From Brevibacillus migulae (GTDB lineage: Bacteria > Bacillota > Bacilli > Brevibacillales > Brevibacillaceae), in assembly GCF_004521915.1 (NCBI RefSeq), contig NZ_SDKD01000003.1, forward strand, positions 219,314 to 283,313: a DNA stretch of 64,000 bases, written 5' to 3'. Below are positions 1 to 9,228 of the stretch, piece after piece. The translations under genes and the position numbers were made by a program. The notes beneath the pieces were generated by a model. That model did not search any database and was not told the DNA's origin. It saw only the letters and a program-made list of their open reading frames with translations. Positions within the stretch are counted from its first letter, which is position 1. Each line of letters opens with the position of its first letter.

Positions 1-35
1 GCCCGCCAAAGGCTTGGCGGAGCCAAGTTTTCTAA
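1..35. repeat. hairpin repeat, copy A (clipped by window edge)
   Basis: The segment from about position 3 to 35 nearly matches a second stretch at 28841-28875. Both contain CTTGGC, a three-base loop and GCCAAG followed by a T run, which is the shape of a small intrinsic terminator. A second pairing (CGCCAA with TTGGCG) is possible in the same stretch. Sequence beyond about base 35 no longer matches. The left part of the element lies outside the window. Confidence 0.6.
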
Positions 36-132
36 TAAAGTGGAACCTATTTCCACGAGGTGAATACGGAGGCCGGGCTAAGGTCTTATGCCAGGTCTTC
101 TAATTTCTCGAACTACTGAGAGGGTGTTAAAC

Positions 133-408
133 ATGCGTGTGAATGAACCAAATCGCACAGGTATGATCAATGCGTATAACAAGGCGAACAAAGCTCAGGC
201 GGTCAGCGATGCCAAAGTGAAAATGGGCAAAGATGAAGTGCAGATTTCCACCGAAGCGCTCGAGCTGCTCAAACAGGTAGAGGCAACCGAAGAACCGGTT
301 CGCAAGGATAAAGTGAATGAACTGAAGCAGCAGATCGAAAACGGCACGTACCACGTATCCAGCGACAAAATCGCGGAGAAATTCCTTTCCTTTTGGAAAA
401 AGCCGTAG
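133..408 (+). CDS. flgM: anti-sigma-D factor FlgM
   Basis: A 91-residue protein of FlgM size and layout: a basic, asparagine-rich N-terminus (MRVNEPNRTG) and a helical C-terminal half ending in a lysine-rich tail (FWKKP). FlgM binds SigD (FliA-type sigma) and holds it inactive until the hook-basal body is complete. I chose ATG 133 because FlgM proteins begin with this motif and a GAGAGGG ribosome site lies just upstream; the open frame reaches back to 88 but that part does not look like FlgM. It is the first gene of the flgM-flgN-flgK-flgL-yviE-fliW-csrA operon. Confidence 0.9.
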   Translation: MRVNEPNRTGMINAYNKANKAQAVSDAKVKMGKDEVQISTEALELLKQVEATEEPVRKDKVNELKQQIENGTYHVSSDKIAEKFLSFWKKP

Positions 409-424
409 AAAGCGGTGAATCATC

Positions 425-928
425 ATGTCACGATTGAGTGAACTGTACGAGACGCTGGAGAACTTGCTGAATCTGCATAAAGCACTGTACACACTGGCGA
501 TCGAAAAGAAGCCGGTGTTGATCCGTGGAGATGCAGACGGACTGACCAAGCTCACGCATCAGGAGAAGAAGCTGATCAAAGCGATCGAGACGACGGAAGC
601 CATCCGGATGGAGCAAGTGCGCCAGATCATGGCAGAAAAGGGCATTGCCCAAAGGGAAGGCACCATCACGGAACTTATCAAATCACTCACGTCAGCAGAA
701 GAAAAACAGCGTTTGTCCCATTACCGCGACGAATTGTTGAGGGTTGTCACAGCTCTGCGTGAAGCAAACGATCTCAATCAGCAGTTGCTTGAGCAATCCC
801 TTTCTTTTGTGGAGATGACGCTGAATCTGGTCACAGATTCTCCCGAGGAAGACTTCGTCTACAAAAATCCCAAAATGCAAATGGGCAATGGCCAATTTGC
901 CCGTTCTTATATTAATAAAAAAGCGTAA
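425..928 (+). CDS. flgN: flagellar chaperone FlgN
   Basis: A 167-residue, almost entirely helical protein (FlgN/YvyG family) starting MSRLSELYETLENLL. FlgN proteins bind the C-terminal helices of the hook-associated proteins FlgK and FlgL and deliver them to the export apparatus. It starts 16 bases after flgM and ends 12 bases before flgK, as in B. subtilis. The assignment rests mainly on this position and the helical heptad pattern, since FlgN sequences are poorly conserved. Confidence 0.85.
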   Translation: MSRLSELYETLENLLNLHKALYTLAIEKKPVLIRGDADGLTKLTHQEKKLIKAIETTEAIRMEQVRQIMAEKGIAQREGTITELIKSLTSAEEKQRLSHYRDELLRVVTALREANDLNQQLLEQSLSFVEMTLNLVTDSPEEDFVYKNPKMQMGNGQFARSYINKKA

Positions 929-940
929 AGAGGTGCTGAG

Positions 941-2431
941 ATGCGTTCGACCTTCCATGCCTTAGAAGTCAGCAAACGCGGACTGTTTGCCCAGCAATCC
1001 GCTTTGAATACGGTGAGTCACAACATTGCGAATGCAAATACAGAAGGCTATACCCGCCAGCGCGCCCACATGCAGGCGACGACGGGCCTTCCTTATCCGG
1101 GCTTTGATGCCGCGATCGAGCCGGGTATCCTGGGGACTGGGGTGCAGGTTACGGATCTGCAGCGTATTCGCGAGGATTATCTGGATGTGCAATATCGCAA
1201 TGAATTCAAACGCCAGGGCTACTGGGAAGCGCGTTCGGAGACAATTGAAAAAATTGAAGACATTATGAATGAACCATCGGAAACCGGCTTGCAGAAGGTC
1301 ATGGACCAAATGTGGCAGGCGTGGCAGGATTTAGCCAGCGATCCATCAGACCAATCGGCTCGTGCGGTTGTACGCGAACGTGCCCAAGCGGTTGTGGATA
1401 CCTTTAACACTTTGAGCACACATCTGCAGGAAGTAAAGACCGATCTGGATACGGTGATCGGGGTTAAAGCGAAAGAAATTAATTTACTTGGACAGCAAAT
1501 CGCTAGCCTTAACGCACAAATCGCCGATGTGGTGCCGCATGGTTATCAGCCGAATGATTTGTATGACCAACGCGATGTGCTGCTGGATAAGCTCTCCAAG
1601 CTGACACAGGTAAATGTAACGCAATCCACCAACGGCATGGTGAATGTGACGATTGACGGAAGGGATTTTGTAACGGGTAGAACCTCGGTAGCGATGGCTA
1701 CACAGCAAAACCCAGATACCGGCTTGCTGGACATCACGCTTGGCGGCGCAGCCTTTGTTCCGCAAAATGGTTATTTGGCGGGCACCTATCAAGCTCGTGG
1801 AGAAATTGTTCCGTATTATCAGAATCAGCTGGACATTCTCGCAGTGAACCTAGCGAAAGAAATCAATGACGTGCACCGTACCGGATTAAGCCTTTCCGAT
1901 ATTAAAGGATCGGGTACTTCCGGCGATCTTCCGTTCTTTGTGGATGCGGACGCGTCCGCAGCGGATCCCGCATCGAAAACGTATCCGGCGAGTGCTGCGA
2001 AAATGGCGATTAACCCGGCAATTCTCGCGAGCTTGGATGCGATCGCAGCGGCTCAAGCCGAGACACCGACTACGCCGGTAGGTAACAACAAAAATGCGCT
2101 AGCCATAGCATCTATCAAAAACAAAGTGGTCCAAGCGGGCACCGGTGTGAATGACCTGAAGGAAAACACCACACTGGACGACTTTTATCGCTCCACAATC
2201 GGGGAGCTGGGGGTTGACGGCCAAGAAGCGGAGCGCAACCTGTTGAATGCGGAAATGATCGTGGGCACGGTGGAAAATCAGCGCCAATCGGTTTCCGGTG
2301 TAGCGATCGATGACGAAATGGCAGATTTGATCAAATTCCAGCATGCCTATTCTGCAGCAGCACGTGTGATGACCAGCGCGGATGAGCTATTGGACAAGAT
2401 CATTAATGGAATGGGACGTGTAGGTCTCTAG
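941..2431 (+). CDS. flgK: flagellar hook-associated protein 1 FlgK
   Basis: A 496-residue FlgK. The N-terminus has the axial-protein signature (SALNTVSHNIANANTEGYTR, about residues 21-40). The C-terminus has the coiled-coil end typical of hook and filament proteins (DEMADLIKFQHAYSAAARVM followed by TSADELLDKIING). FlgK forms the first hook-filament junction ring outside the cell. A GAGGTGCTGAG ribosome site precedes ATG 941. Base composition here is like the chromosomal backbone, in contrast to the later part of flgL. Confidence 0.96.
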   Translation: MRSTFHALEVSKRGLFAQQSALNTVSHNIANANTEGYTRQRAHMQATTGLPYPGFDAAIEPGILGTGVQVTDLQRIREDYLDVQYRNEFKRQGYWEARSETIEKIEDIMNEPSETGLQKVMDQMWQAWQDLASDPSDQSARAVVRERAQAVVDTFNTLSTHLQEVKTDLDTVIGVKAKEINLLGQQIASLNAQIADVVPHGYQPNDLYDQRDVLLDKLSKLTQVNVTQSTNGMVNVTIDGRDFVTGRTSVAMATQQNPDTGLLDITLGGAAFVPQNGYLAGTYQARGEIVPYYQNQLDILAVNLAKEINDVHRTGLSLSDIKGSGTSGDLPFFVDADASAADPASKTYPASAAKMAINPAILASLDAIAAAQAETPTTPVGNNKNALAIASIKNKVVQAGTGVNDLKENTTLDDFYRSTIGELGVDGQEAERNLLNAEMIVGTVENQRQSVSGVAIDDEMADLIKFQHAYSAAARVMTSADELLDKIINGMGRVGL

Positions 2432-2470
2432 AATAAACAGATAAACTGAACAAGATGGGGAGGTCCTGAC

Positions 2471-3361
2471 ATGGCAATTCGCGTCACGCAAAATATGTTG
2501 AATAGCAATATGTTGCGCAACCTGCATAATTCCATGCGCAATCTGGACAAACTGCAAGAACAGCAAGCGACGGGGAAAAAGATTAACCGACCAACGGACG
2601 ATCCAGTCGGGGCTTCGCGTGGGATGTTTTATCGGACAAGTTTGATTGAGAATGAGCAGTATAAAAGCAATGCGGATGAAGCGGCTACCTGGATGGATAT
2701 GACCGACGAGGCGATGGATCAGATCGGAGATATTTTGAAACGTGTTAGCGAATTAGTAGTTGCATCAGGTAATGATACTGCATCTGCAGCTGACAGACAG
2801 ACCATGGGGACAGAAATCAAAGAACTGAAAAACCAGTTGGGCAGTTTGGCTAATCAAACAGTCAACGGACGTTATATCTTCGGAGGTACTGATACGTTGA
2901 CGCCTCCTTATAATGAAACGCTTGGCAACTTCACCAGTACCAATAGCACAGAAATTCAGATTGAAGTAAGTGAGAAAGTATTTGTATCTAAAAATATTAA
3001 TGCACAAAGGATCTTTAATTTTCCCGATAATGCCAATAATATGTTTAAAGTCTTAGATAATATTGTGGCTACTTTATCTGCAGGAAATTCTGCCTCCTCT
3101 TACGATTCAGCGTTAAACGGTCAGTATGATAATTTACTTACTGAGCGAGCGTCGCTGGGTGCACGTGTCAACCGAATTGAGCTTGTCTTGGATCGATTAG
3201 AGAGAGCCGAAGTATCATTGTCTGAACAGCAATCAAAAATCGAAGACGCAGATATGGCTGATGTAGCAACGGAATTGTCCGCGGAAGAAAGTGTTTACAA
3301 GGCAGCTCTTTCTGTAGGAGCAAAGGTCATTCAGCCAACCTTGTTGGATTTCCTGCGATAG
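2471..3361 (+). CDS. flgL: flagellar hook-associated protein 3 FlgL
   Basis: A 296-residue flagellin-like junction protein. The N-terminal D0/D1 helix carries RVTQNMLNSNMLRNLHNSM and a GKKINRPTDDPVGASR motif. The C-terminal helix runs RVNRIELVLDRLERAEVSLS and the protein ends TLLDFLR. FlgL makes the second junction between hook and filament. A GGGGAGGTCC ribosome site lies before ATG 2471. The first third resembles flgK in composition, while the rest is clearly richer in A and T, so the gene seems to span a composition boundary. Confidence 0.95.
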   Translation: MAIRVTQNMLNSNMLRNLHNSMRNLDKLQEQQATGKKINRPTDDPVGASRGMFYRTSLIENEQYKSNADEAATWMDMTDEAMDQIGDILKRVSELVVASGNDTASAADRQTMGTEIKELKNQLGSLANQTVNGRYIFGGTDTLTPPYNETLGNFTSTNSTEIQIEVSEKVFVSKNINAQRIFNFPDNANNMFKVLDNIVATLSAGNSASSYDSALNGQYDNLLTERASLGARVNRIELVLDRLERAEVSLSEQQSKIEDADMADVATELSAEESVYKAALSVGAKVIQPTLLDFLR

Positions 3362-3382
3362 GGAAACTAGGAGGTAGTATGG

Positions 3383-3955
3383 ATGCAATTACCTAAGATA
3401 CAAATGTCTCAAACTTATCTTCAATTAGGTTTAAACATTCGGAAGCCGGTTCAGGAAATTGAGCAGCCTATGGCTGAACTCAATCTCCGACAAGAACCGG
3501 CCATTATCGAAATTCGTCAGCCACAAGGTGTGCTGTCGATTGATTCCACTCGTGCTCGTCAAAGTCTTGGGATACGGACACCAATGGAATTCAGCGATTA
3601 TAATGCAAGTTTTGGTCGGGATAAATTAATGGAGTTTATCGCCAACACGGTGGCAGAGGGAGAACGTCTAGGTGCGATTGAAAAGGGAGGCAACCCCATC
3701 GCTGATATGGCTTTCGAAACCTTTGCTACGGCAACGACCCCTGATATTCCTCCTCCTACTTATGATGAAGGGGTAGATATCAGTTTTCAGGCAAGACCAG
3801 CGGAGATTAATGTGGAAAGACGTGGAATGAAGATGGATCCTCAGATTCATCAGCCCATTCTAAAGTACACTCCTGGGAAAGTGGAAGGATATGTCAAACA
3901 GTGGAATAGCCTCCAATTAAGTGTAATTGGTCTTAATGTCGATCGTTCTTTGTAA
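3383..3955 (+). CDS. yviE: DUF6470 protein, YviE-like
   Basis: A 190-residue protein matching the B. subtilis yviE position exactly, between flgL and fliW. It starts with short proline-rich repeats (MQLPKIQMSQTYLQLGLNI, IEIRQPQGVLSI) and ends with paired beta-rich motifs (PEINVERRGMKM-like, LSVIGLNVDRSL). The family (DUF6470) is restricted to Bacillota flagellar operons and has no established biochemical role. It is co-transcribed with flgL and fliW, with a GGAGGTAGT ribosome site. Confidence 0.8.
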   Translation: MQLPKIQMSQTYLQLGLNIRKPVQEIEQPMAELNLRQEPAIIEIRQPQGVLSIDSTRARQSLGIRTPMEFSDYNASFGRDKLMEFIANTVAEGERLGAIEKGGNPIADMAFETFATATTPDIPPPTYDEGVDISFQARPAEINVERRGMKMDPQIHQPILKYTPGKVEGYVKQWNSLQLSVIGLNVDRSL

Positions 3956-3970
3956 AAAGGAGATGGCTGC

Positions 3971-4390
3971 ATGGCAAGAGAAAACAAGATTGAGTTAGGG
4001 AAGCTATTTTTTGAAGAAGGACTGCCTGGTTTTCAAAGCCTGCAGTTTTTTCAATTATTACAGGAAGACCCAGATAGTCCATTCTTTGCGTTACAATCGA
4101 TGGAAGATGAATCGGTAAGTTTTTGGGTAGTCAATCCCTTTGTTTTTTTTGCGGATTATGAATTTACACTACAGGAGTCATCCAAACAAAACTTGAAGCT
4201 GGAAGGGCAAAGTCCCGTTTTTGTTCTTAACGTGGTGACAGTACGTGAAAGTGGAGAGGTAACCGTAAATTTAAAAGCACCGATCGTTGTGAATCAGGAA
4301 AAGAGAATGGCTAGACAAGTAATTCTTAATGATGAAAAGTATGCTGTGCGACAACCGCTGTTTCAGTTGAAGTCAGCTGTTAATGAGTAG
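3971..4390 (+). CDS. fliW: flagellar assembly factor FliW
   Basis: A 139-residue FliW with the family motifs GLPGF near the N-terminus ([16 protein letters not shown]) and a C-terminal region with [14 protein letters not shown] sequence ([20 protein letters not shown]). FliW binds both flagellin and CsrA; when cytoplasmic flagellin runs out, FliW is freed to inhibit CsrA and so relieves repression of hag. The csrA gene follows after 8 bases and flagellin is the next transcription unit, so the whole partner-switching loop is present here. Confidence 0.95.
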   Translation: MARENKIELGKLFFEEGLPGFQSLQFFQLLQEDPDSPFFALQSMEDESVSFWVVNPFVFFADYEFTLQESSKQNLKLEGQSPVFVLNVVTVRESGEVTVNLKAPIVVNQEKRMARQVILNDEKYAVRQPLFQLKSAVNE

Positions 4391-4398
4391 GTGAGAGA

Positions 4399-4641
4399 AT
4401 GCTAGTTCTTTCTCGGAGAAAAAACGAGTCGATTATGATTGGTGAAGACATCGAAATTAAAATTGTCGGCGTTGAAGGAGATCTAGTGAGGATCGGGATT
4501 GAAGCGCCACGAGCGGTTGAAGTTCATCGCAAGGAAATCTTTCTAGCGATTAAGGAAGAGAACCAGTTGGCGTCTCAAAGAAAACCGGACTGGTCTGTAA
4601 TGAAACAAATGATAAGCGATATGAAATCTGATGAGAAGTAG
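4399..4641 (+). CDS. csrA: translational regulator CsrA
   Basis: An 80-residue CsrA starting [20 protein letters not shown], with the conserved [18 protein letters not shown] segment that forms the RNA-binding edge. In Bacillus, CsrA represses hag by binding GGA sites in the hag leader, and FliW antagonises it. It is the last gene of the flgM operon; a terminator overlaps its stop codon. Confidence 0.97.
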   Translation: MLVLSRRKNESIMIGEDIEIKIVGVEGDLVRIGIEAPRAVEVHRKEIFLAIKEENQLASQRKPDWSVMKQMISDMKSDEK

Positions 4642-4661
4642 TCATCAGGTTTTTTCTTTTT
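4628..4661 (+). terminator. intrinsic terminator after csrA
   Basis: CTGATGA and TCATCAG pair (4628-4634 with 4642-4648) around a 7-base loop and are followed by GTTTTTTCTTTTT. The stem overlaps the csrA stop codon and separates the flgM operon from hag. Confidence 0.8.
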
Positions 4662-4684
4662 AGCGAATAAAATCAAAAAAACAC

Positions 4685-4712
4685 TAAACATGTCTAAATC
4701 TCCATCCGATAA
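4685..4712 (+). promoter_or_regulatory. SigD promoter of hag
   Basis: TAAA (4685-4688), a 16-base spacer and TCCGATAA (4705-4712) fit the SigD consensus TAAA-N15-GCCGATAT. The 13 bases TCCGATAATAGTA recur in front of flaG. Transcription would start within the leader that carries the CsrA-type hairpin. Confidence 0.8.
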
Positions 4713-4773
4713 TAGTAGTGTAGGGGAAATCAAGCAAGCGCGCGATTGTGAGAGGACCCCAAATCAAAGGAAA

Positions 4774-4810
4774 ATAGCCACATGGACGTGGCTATGACAA
4801 TCAAGGAGGA
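4774..4810 (+). promoter_or_regulatory. CsrA-type binding sites in the hag leader
   Basis: ATAGCCAC (4774-4781) and GTGGCTAT (4788-4795) form a perfect 8-bp stem with loop ATGGAC, which puts GGA in the loop as in the CsrA consensus ACARGGAUGU. A second GGA lies in the AAGGAGGA ribosome site (about 4803-4810) just before hag. This is the two-site arrangement described for B. subtilis hag. Binding itself is inferred. Confidence 0.75.
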
Positions 4811-4817
4811 AAATAGA

Positions 4818-5636
4818 ATGATTATCAACCACAATATTTCTGCTCAAAACACTCACCGTCAATTGGGAGTAAACACTGGTAACCTGTCCAAGAACGTTGA
4901 AAAACTGTCTTCCGGATACCGCATCAACCGCGCTGCAGACGACGCTGCTGGTCTTTCCATCTCCGAGCGCATGCGTTCTCAAATCCGTGGTATGGAGCAA
5001 GCTGCACGCAACTCTCAAGATGGTATCTCTTTGATCCAAACTGCTGAGGGTGCACTGCAAACAGTTAACGACATGCTCGTTCGTGTAAAAGAATTGGCTA
5101 CTCAATCTGCGAACGGAACTTACGATTCTACTGCTGACCGTGCTCGTCTGCAAGAAGAGTTGACTGAGTTGAAAAACGAAGTAACAAACATTCAAAATAA
5201 CACTAAGTTCAACGGGATTAATCTGCTGAATGGTACCAACTCCATCACGCTTCAAATTGGTGAGGCTAGCACTCAAACAATTTCTCTGAATGGTGCAAGC
5301 TTCTCTCTTACTTCTGTTACTTCTGCTTTGGGAAGCTTTAGCATCTCGACTCAAGCAAGTGCATCTGCAGTTCTGGCTAGCATCGAAGCTGAAATCAACC
5401 GAGTATCTGCTGCACGTTCTTACCTCGGTGCAAACCAAAACCGTTTGGAAAACACTATCAACAACCTGAACATCACTTCTGAGAACTTGACTGCTGCTGA
5501 ATCCCGTATCCGCGACGTAGATATGGCGAAAGAGCAAATGGCGTTCACTAAGAACAACATTCTTACTCAAGCGGCACAATCCATGTTGGCACAAGCTAAC
5601 CAATTGCCACAAGGTGTTCTCCAACTTCTCCGCTAA
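4818..5636 (+). CDS. hag: flagellin
   Basis: A 272-residue flagellin, the short form with only D0/D1 domains and a small variable middle. The N-terminus starts MIINHNISAQNTHRQLGVNT and contains the ERMRSQIRGM helix; the C-terminus has NRLENTINNLNITSENLTAA and ends LAQANQLPQGVLQLLR. I chose ATG 4818, seven bases after AAGGAGGA, rather than an upstream in-frame ATG at 4782 that lies inside the CsrA hairpin. Codons are strongly biased, as expected for an abundant protein. The middle is rich in Ser and Thr, a plausible target for O-glycosylation by the neighbouring enzymes. Confidence 0.97.
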   Translation: MIINHNISAQNTHRQLGVNTGNLSKNVEKLSSGYRINRAADDAAGLSISERMRSQIRGMEQAARNSQDGISLIQTAEGALQTVNDMLVRVKELATQSANGTYDSTADRARLQEELTELKNEVTNIQNNTKFNGINLLNGTNSITLQIGEASTQTISLNGASFSLTSVTSALGSFSISTQASASAVLASIEAEINRVSAARSYLGANQNRLENTINNLNITSENLTAAESRIRDVDMAKEQMAFTKNNILTQAAQSMLAQANQLPQGVLQLLR

Positions 5637-5645
5637 TATCAGGAA

Positions 5646-5680
5646 AAAGAGAGCAAGAATATCTTGCTCTCTTTTTTTAA
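5646..5680 (+). terminator. intrinsic terminator after hag
   Basis: A 13-bp stem (AAAGAGAGCAAGA with TCTTGCTCTCTTT) with a three-base loop ends in a run of T. It is one of the strongest terminators in the window, as expected after flagellin. Confidence 0.9.
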
Positions 5681-5706
5681 AAAACGAGTTTAGAAAGGAA
5701 TCAGCT

Positions 5707-7659
5707 ATGAAAATTTCAGCTTGTGTAATCACCAAAAATGAAGAAAGAAATTTGCCTAGATGCCTGGATAGTGTAAAAGATATTGTATCTGAGATTATTG
5801 TTGTAGATACAGGCTCTACTGACAAAACAGTCGATATAGCGCTTTCGTATCATGCTACTGTTCTTTTTTTTGAATGGGTGAACGATTTTGCACAAGCCCG
5901 GAATTATGCCTTAGAACATGCAACTGGAGATTGGATCATTTTCCTTGATGCTGATGAGTATTTTTCTCCGGACACTGTTCCACTCATCAAACAACAAATT
6001 CTTGAGGCAGAAGAAAACAATGCTGAGGGAATTGCTGCTCTCATGCTGAACTTCGAACAAGTATCCAAACAAGTGATAAACACTATGCTTCATGTTCGAA
6101 TCTTTAAAAAGGCTCCATATATTAAATATGTGGGTGCAATTCATGAACGTATTGAAAATGTGAACGAGAAAATGAGGGTACACTATGCCCATGAGGTCAT
6201 ACAAATTATACACACTGGATATTCGATTGATACAGTAGTTAATAAACAAAAGAGCGATAGGAACTTGGAAATTCTATATAAGGAATTAGAAAACAAGCCA
6301 GAGAGTAGTGATCTCTGTTTTTATATAGCTGAGTCATTAATGGTTAAAGGTGAATATGAAAAGGCATTGGAATATGCTAATCGAATGCTATGCTACAATA
6401 ACTCCTCGTTAATGGGGATTTACGAGAAGAACTACTTAAATATTTTGAGTTGTATGTTGAAACTGCAAAGATCAGAAAAAGAGATAGTGCAGATCATTAA
6501 AGATGCTATAGCGAAGTATCCTGGTTTCCCAGATTTTTATATATTTTTAGGAGATTTTTACAAAGCAGCGAGTCGATACGAAGATGCAATCGAAGTATAT
6601 CAGACAGGACTTAATCTATTAGATAACTTTATTTCTTCTCAATCAAATGCACATTCAAATATTAATACAATACTTGTGAATATGGGAATTGTACTTTATA
6701 AAGCTGAATTATTTCCTAATTGTGTGGAGAAGTTGGTACAATCGTTAAATGTTGATCGTTATCATTTCCTGTCGTTACAATTTTTAATGCGTGTTTTCTC
6801 TAAATTTGAGAAACCATATGATATACTGCAATACTTTAAAAAAATATACAATTATTCAGATCGAAAAGACATCATATATCTGGTCAGAGCCTCATTAGAA
6901 GTGTTGCCCCAATTATCCCAGTATTACTTTGATTTGCTTGATGCGGAAACACAACTTTATTTTAAAGAAGAAAAGGCTTATCTGGCTTTATTAAATGGTG
7001 ATTTTCAAAACGCAATGCTACTATACCATGAATTAAGTAATACAGAATCAAAAGAGAAAGTGAAATATTCCGTACATGCGATTGCATCTGCATATCTCGG
7101 TGGAAACTTAGAACAATATAAGGAAGAGCATCGTATATCTGAAACAAGGGTATTACTTGAATCATTGCTTGAAAAAAAATCAGTAAGTTCAAGTGGTGTA
7201 GTTGAAATTTGGGCCCAGTTATTATTGATTTTCATTAAAGTGAAAAAAATAGATGAACTAGTCCAACTAAAAGACGCGTTGGATGAATCACAATTAGTCT
7301 TTATGCTTGCAAATGCGCTAATGGAGTCAGAACACTTCTCCGCCGCGAGTATGTTTTTCGATGAGTATTTCCAAAAGCGTGGGGAAATGTTCGAAAGAGA
7401 AGATATAGATGGACTTATTAACTATTCTGAATGTCTACTTATTTCGGGAGATCTAGGTAGGGCTGAAGAAATTTTAAATAGGGTTAAGTTTGAATATCCA
7501 GAAAAGTATAGGGTTTATTATTTATTAGTGAAAACGTCTTTGGAAAAAGGAAACCATAGTAATGTAGTGAGTGTGGTAGAGGATGGTCTAATTTACTTCC
7601 CCGATTCGGTTTATCTACAAAAACTGAAACACATTGTGAGCTTCTCTTTACAATCGTAG
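5707..7659 (+). CDS. family 2 glycosyltransferase with C-terminal TPR-like region
   Basis: A 650-residue protein. Residues 1-95 are a GT-A fold family 2 glycosyltransferase: ACVITKNEERNLPRCLDS, VVDTGSTDKT (about 33-41) and the metal-binding DADE at 81-84. The rest, about 200-650, is helical repeat of TPR type. ATG 5707 follows AAAGGA and matches the family start; an open frame reaching back into hag is not used. Transfer of a sugar from a nucleotide donor is expected. Its place directly after hag suggests flagellin as acceptor, with the helical region as binding platform; this is inference. The gene is much richer in A and T than the backbone. Confidence 0.85.
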   Translation: MKISACVITKNEERNLPRCLDSVKDIVSEIIVVDTGSTDKTVDIALSYHATVLFFEWVNDFAQARNYALEHATGDWIIFLDADEYFSPDTVPLIKQQILEAEENNAEGIAALMLNFEQVSKQVINTMLHVRIFKKAPYIKYVGAIHERIENVNEKMRVHYAHEVIQIIHTGYSIDTVVNKQKSDRNLEILYKELENKPESSDLCFYIAESLMVKGEYEKALEYANRMLCYNNSSLMGIYEKNYLNILSCMLKLQRSEKEIVQIIKDAIAKYPGFPDFYIFLGDFYKAASRYEDAIEVYQTGLNLLDNFISSQSNAHSNINTILVNMGIVLYKAELFPNCVEKLVQSLNVDRYHFLSLQFLMRVFSKFEKPYDILQYFKKIYNYSDRKDIIYLVRASLEVLPQLSQYYFDLLDAETQLYFKEEKAYLALLNGDFQNAMLLYHELSNTESKEKVKYSVHAIASAYLGGNLEQYKEEHRISETRVLLESLLEKKSVSSSGVVEIWAQLLLIFIKVKKIDELVQLKDALDESQLVFMLANALMESEHFSAASMFFDEYFQKRGEMFEREDIDGLINYSECLLISGDLGRAEEILNRVKFEYPEKYRVYYLLVKTSLEKGNHSNVVSVVEDGLIYFPDSVYLQKLKHIVSFSLQS

Positions 7660-7679
7660 GAAGGTGGGTTACTTCATTA

Positions 7680-8747
7680 ATGACAAAGTTGTCGCTTGCA
7701 ATGATCGTAAAAAATGAGGAAAAGCATCTCGAACGATGTCTTCAAAGTGTCCGAAATATAGTTGATGAGATGATCATTGTAGATACAGGTTCACAAGATC
7801 GTACAATTGAAATTGCTCATTCGTTTGGGGCAAAAGTTGTTCACTATAAATGGAATCATAATTTTTCTGAGGCGAGAAATGTTTCGATTAATCATGCATC
7901 CGGGGAATGGATATTGATACTGGATGCTGATGAATTTGTATTAGGTGGCCAGAAAGAAAAAATTGAAAGCTTTATTTCTGGGAAAAAAGCGGTGGGAAGG
8001 GTATCATTGATCAGTAAGTTTGAACACAATGGCGAGGTAAGGTACTCTACGTCCTTTCTTTCAAGATTATTTCCCAGGGGTGTTTTTTACGAAGGGTTCA
8101 TTCATGAGCAGGTTGTTACAGATTTGCCTCATTTAAAAACTGGAATTGAAATTTTTCATGAAGGGTACTATAAAACTGAGAAAAGTAATAGGAATTTACC
8201 TATTTTATTGAGGCAATTGGAAGTGAACCAAAGTGATCCATACATTCTTTTTCATATAGCCAAAAATTATAAGAATATGGGATTAGCAGAAAAAGCTCTT
8301 GAGTACTTTGTATCTGCATACAATTATCGAAACCGTAATGAAGGTTATACCCCATTGTTGATTGTAGAGTACTTACAGACGTTGCTAGAAGCAAGGCGTT
8401 TTTCAGAAGGGCTAGAAATAATCAATAATGAATCCGATTATTTGAGTGCATATCCTGACTTCCACTTTGCAGTAGGGATGTTCTATCTAGACTATGTTTC
8501 CCAAGATGTTATGAATAGGTTACATTTTCTTGATGACGTTGAGAGAAGCTTTTTAACATGTTTAGAAATTGGTGACGTTTCAAATTTTGATAGTGTAAAT
8601 GGAACGGGAAGTTATCTAGCACTATATAATTTAGGAGTCCTTTATGAGGTAACGGGTGATATAGAAAAAGCAATCTTGTGTTATGAAGATGCAAGTAGAT
8701 TTAATTATGCTCCTGCTGAGGAAAGGCTTGCTTTACTAGAAATTTAA
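7680..8747 (+). CDS. family 2 glycosyltransferase with TPR-like region
   Basis: A 355-residue homologue of the preceding gene with the same order: GT2 domain (LAMIVKNEEKHLERCLQSV, VDTGSQDRT, metal-binding DADE at about 82-85) and then a helical repeat region (residues about 190-355, including LGVLYEVTGDIEKAILCYED). It starts 20 bases after its neighbour with an AAGGTGGG ribosome site, so the two are probably co-transcribed. They may attach successive sugars or act on different sites. The donor and acceptor cannot be read from the sequence. Confidence 0.85.
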   Translation: MTKLSLAMIVKNEEKHLERCLQSVRNIVDEMIIVDTGSQDRTIEIAHSFGAKVVHYKWNHNFSEARNVSINHASGEWILILDADEFVLGGQKEKIESFISGKKAVGRVSLISKFEHNGEVRYSTSFLSRLFPRGVFYEGFIHEQVVTDLPHLKTGIEIFHEGYYKTEKSNRNLPILLRQLEVNQSDPYILFHIAKNYKNMGLAEKALEYFVSAYNYRNRNEGYTPLLIVEYLQTLLEARRFSEGLEIINNESDYLSAYPDFHFAVGMFYLDYVSQDVMNRLHFLDDVERSFLTCLEIGDVSNFDSVNGTGSYLALYNLGVLYEVTGDIEKAILCYEDASRFNYAPAEERLALLEI

Positions 8748-9228
8748 TTTTAAAAAATCCTTGTTTAATAAACTTATGAATTGTGTAGCAGACGAGAGAT
8801 AACCTATTTTACAGCAATTTCAATCCGTGTCAGAGGAATGTTTGTGGTAGACTTCACCTTAAGGGTGCTCTTTTCTTAGTAGGTGATGTTCAGACACCAT
8901 TCTACTAAAGATTTGGAGCAGTTATATATTTTTGAGATCAGGTCTGTATCATCAACCTCGATGGGCTTAGTCGCAATTTGTTTAGCAACCCCTATGTAGG
9001 ATTGTTGAATTACTGAGGGAATTGGTATGGATACCTGTATATAGTGGGAATATTTAAGGGATTGTCAGTCCAATCAGGGAAATGATATCATCTTAATAAT
9101 TTCAGAAGTTCGACAGGATTTTCTATAATTAGACATAATTAGATAAATGGGGATCCCGTTCAAGATTAAATTTATTACAAATTCCTATACAATTTATCCA
9201 TTAAAAATGGCTGGGTGGAGCTAAGATT
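8748..9228. other. AT-rich gap without a recognisable gene
   Basis: No reading frame with a plausible ribosome site is seen. There are short inverted repeats (for example CTTAGTAGGTG with a near complement ending CTACTAAAG at about 8875-8909). GACTTCACCTT at 8850-8860 also occurs in the inverted repeat at 21391-21459, which hints at insertion-sequence debris. A promoter for the next gene must lie here, but I cannot place it securely. Confidence 0.5.

Noticed and set aside
4764..5825. A 353-codon minus-strand frame opposite hag
   Set aside because: It is a product of the strong codon bias of flagellin and has no start signal.
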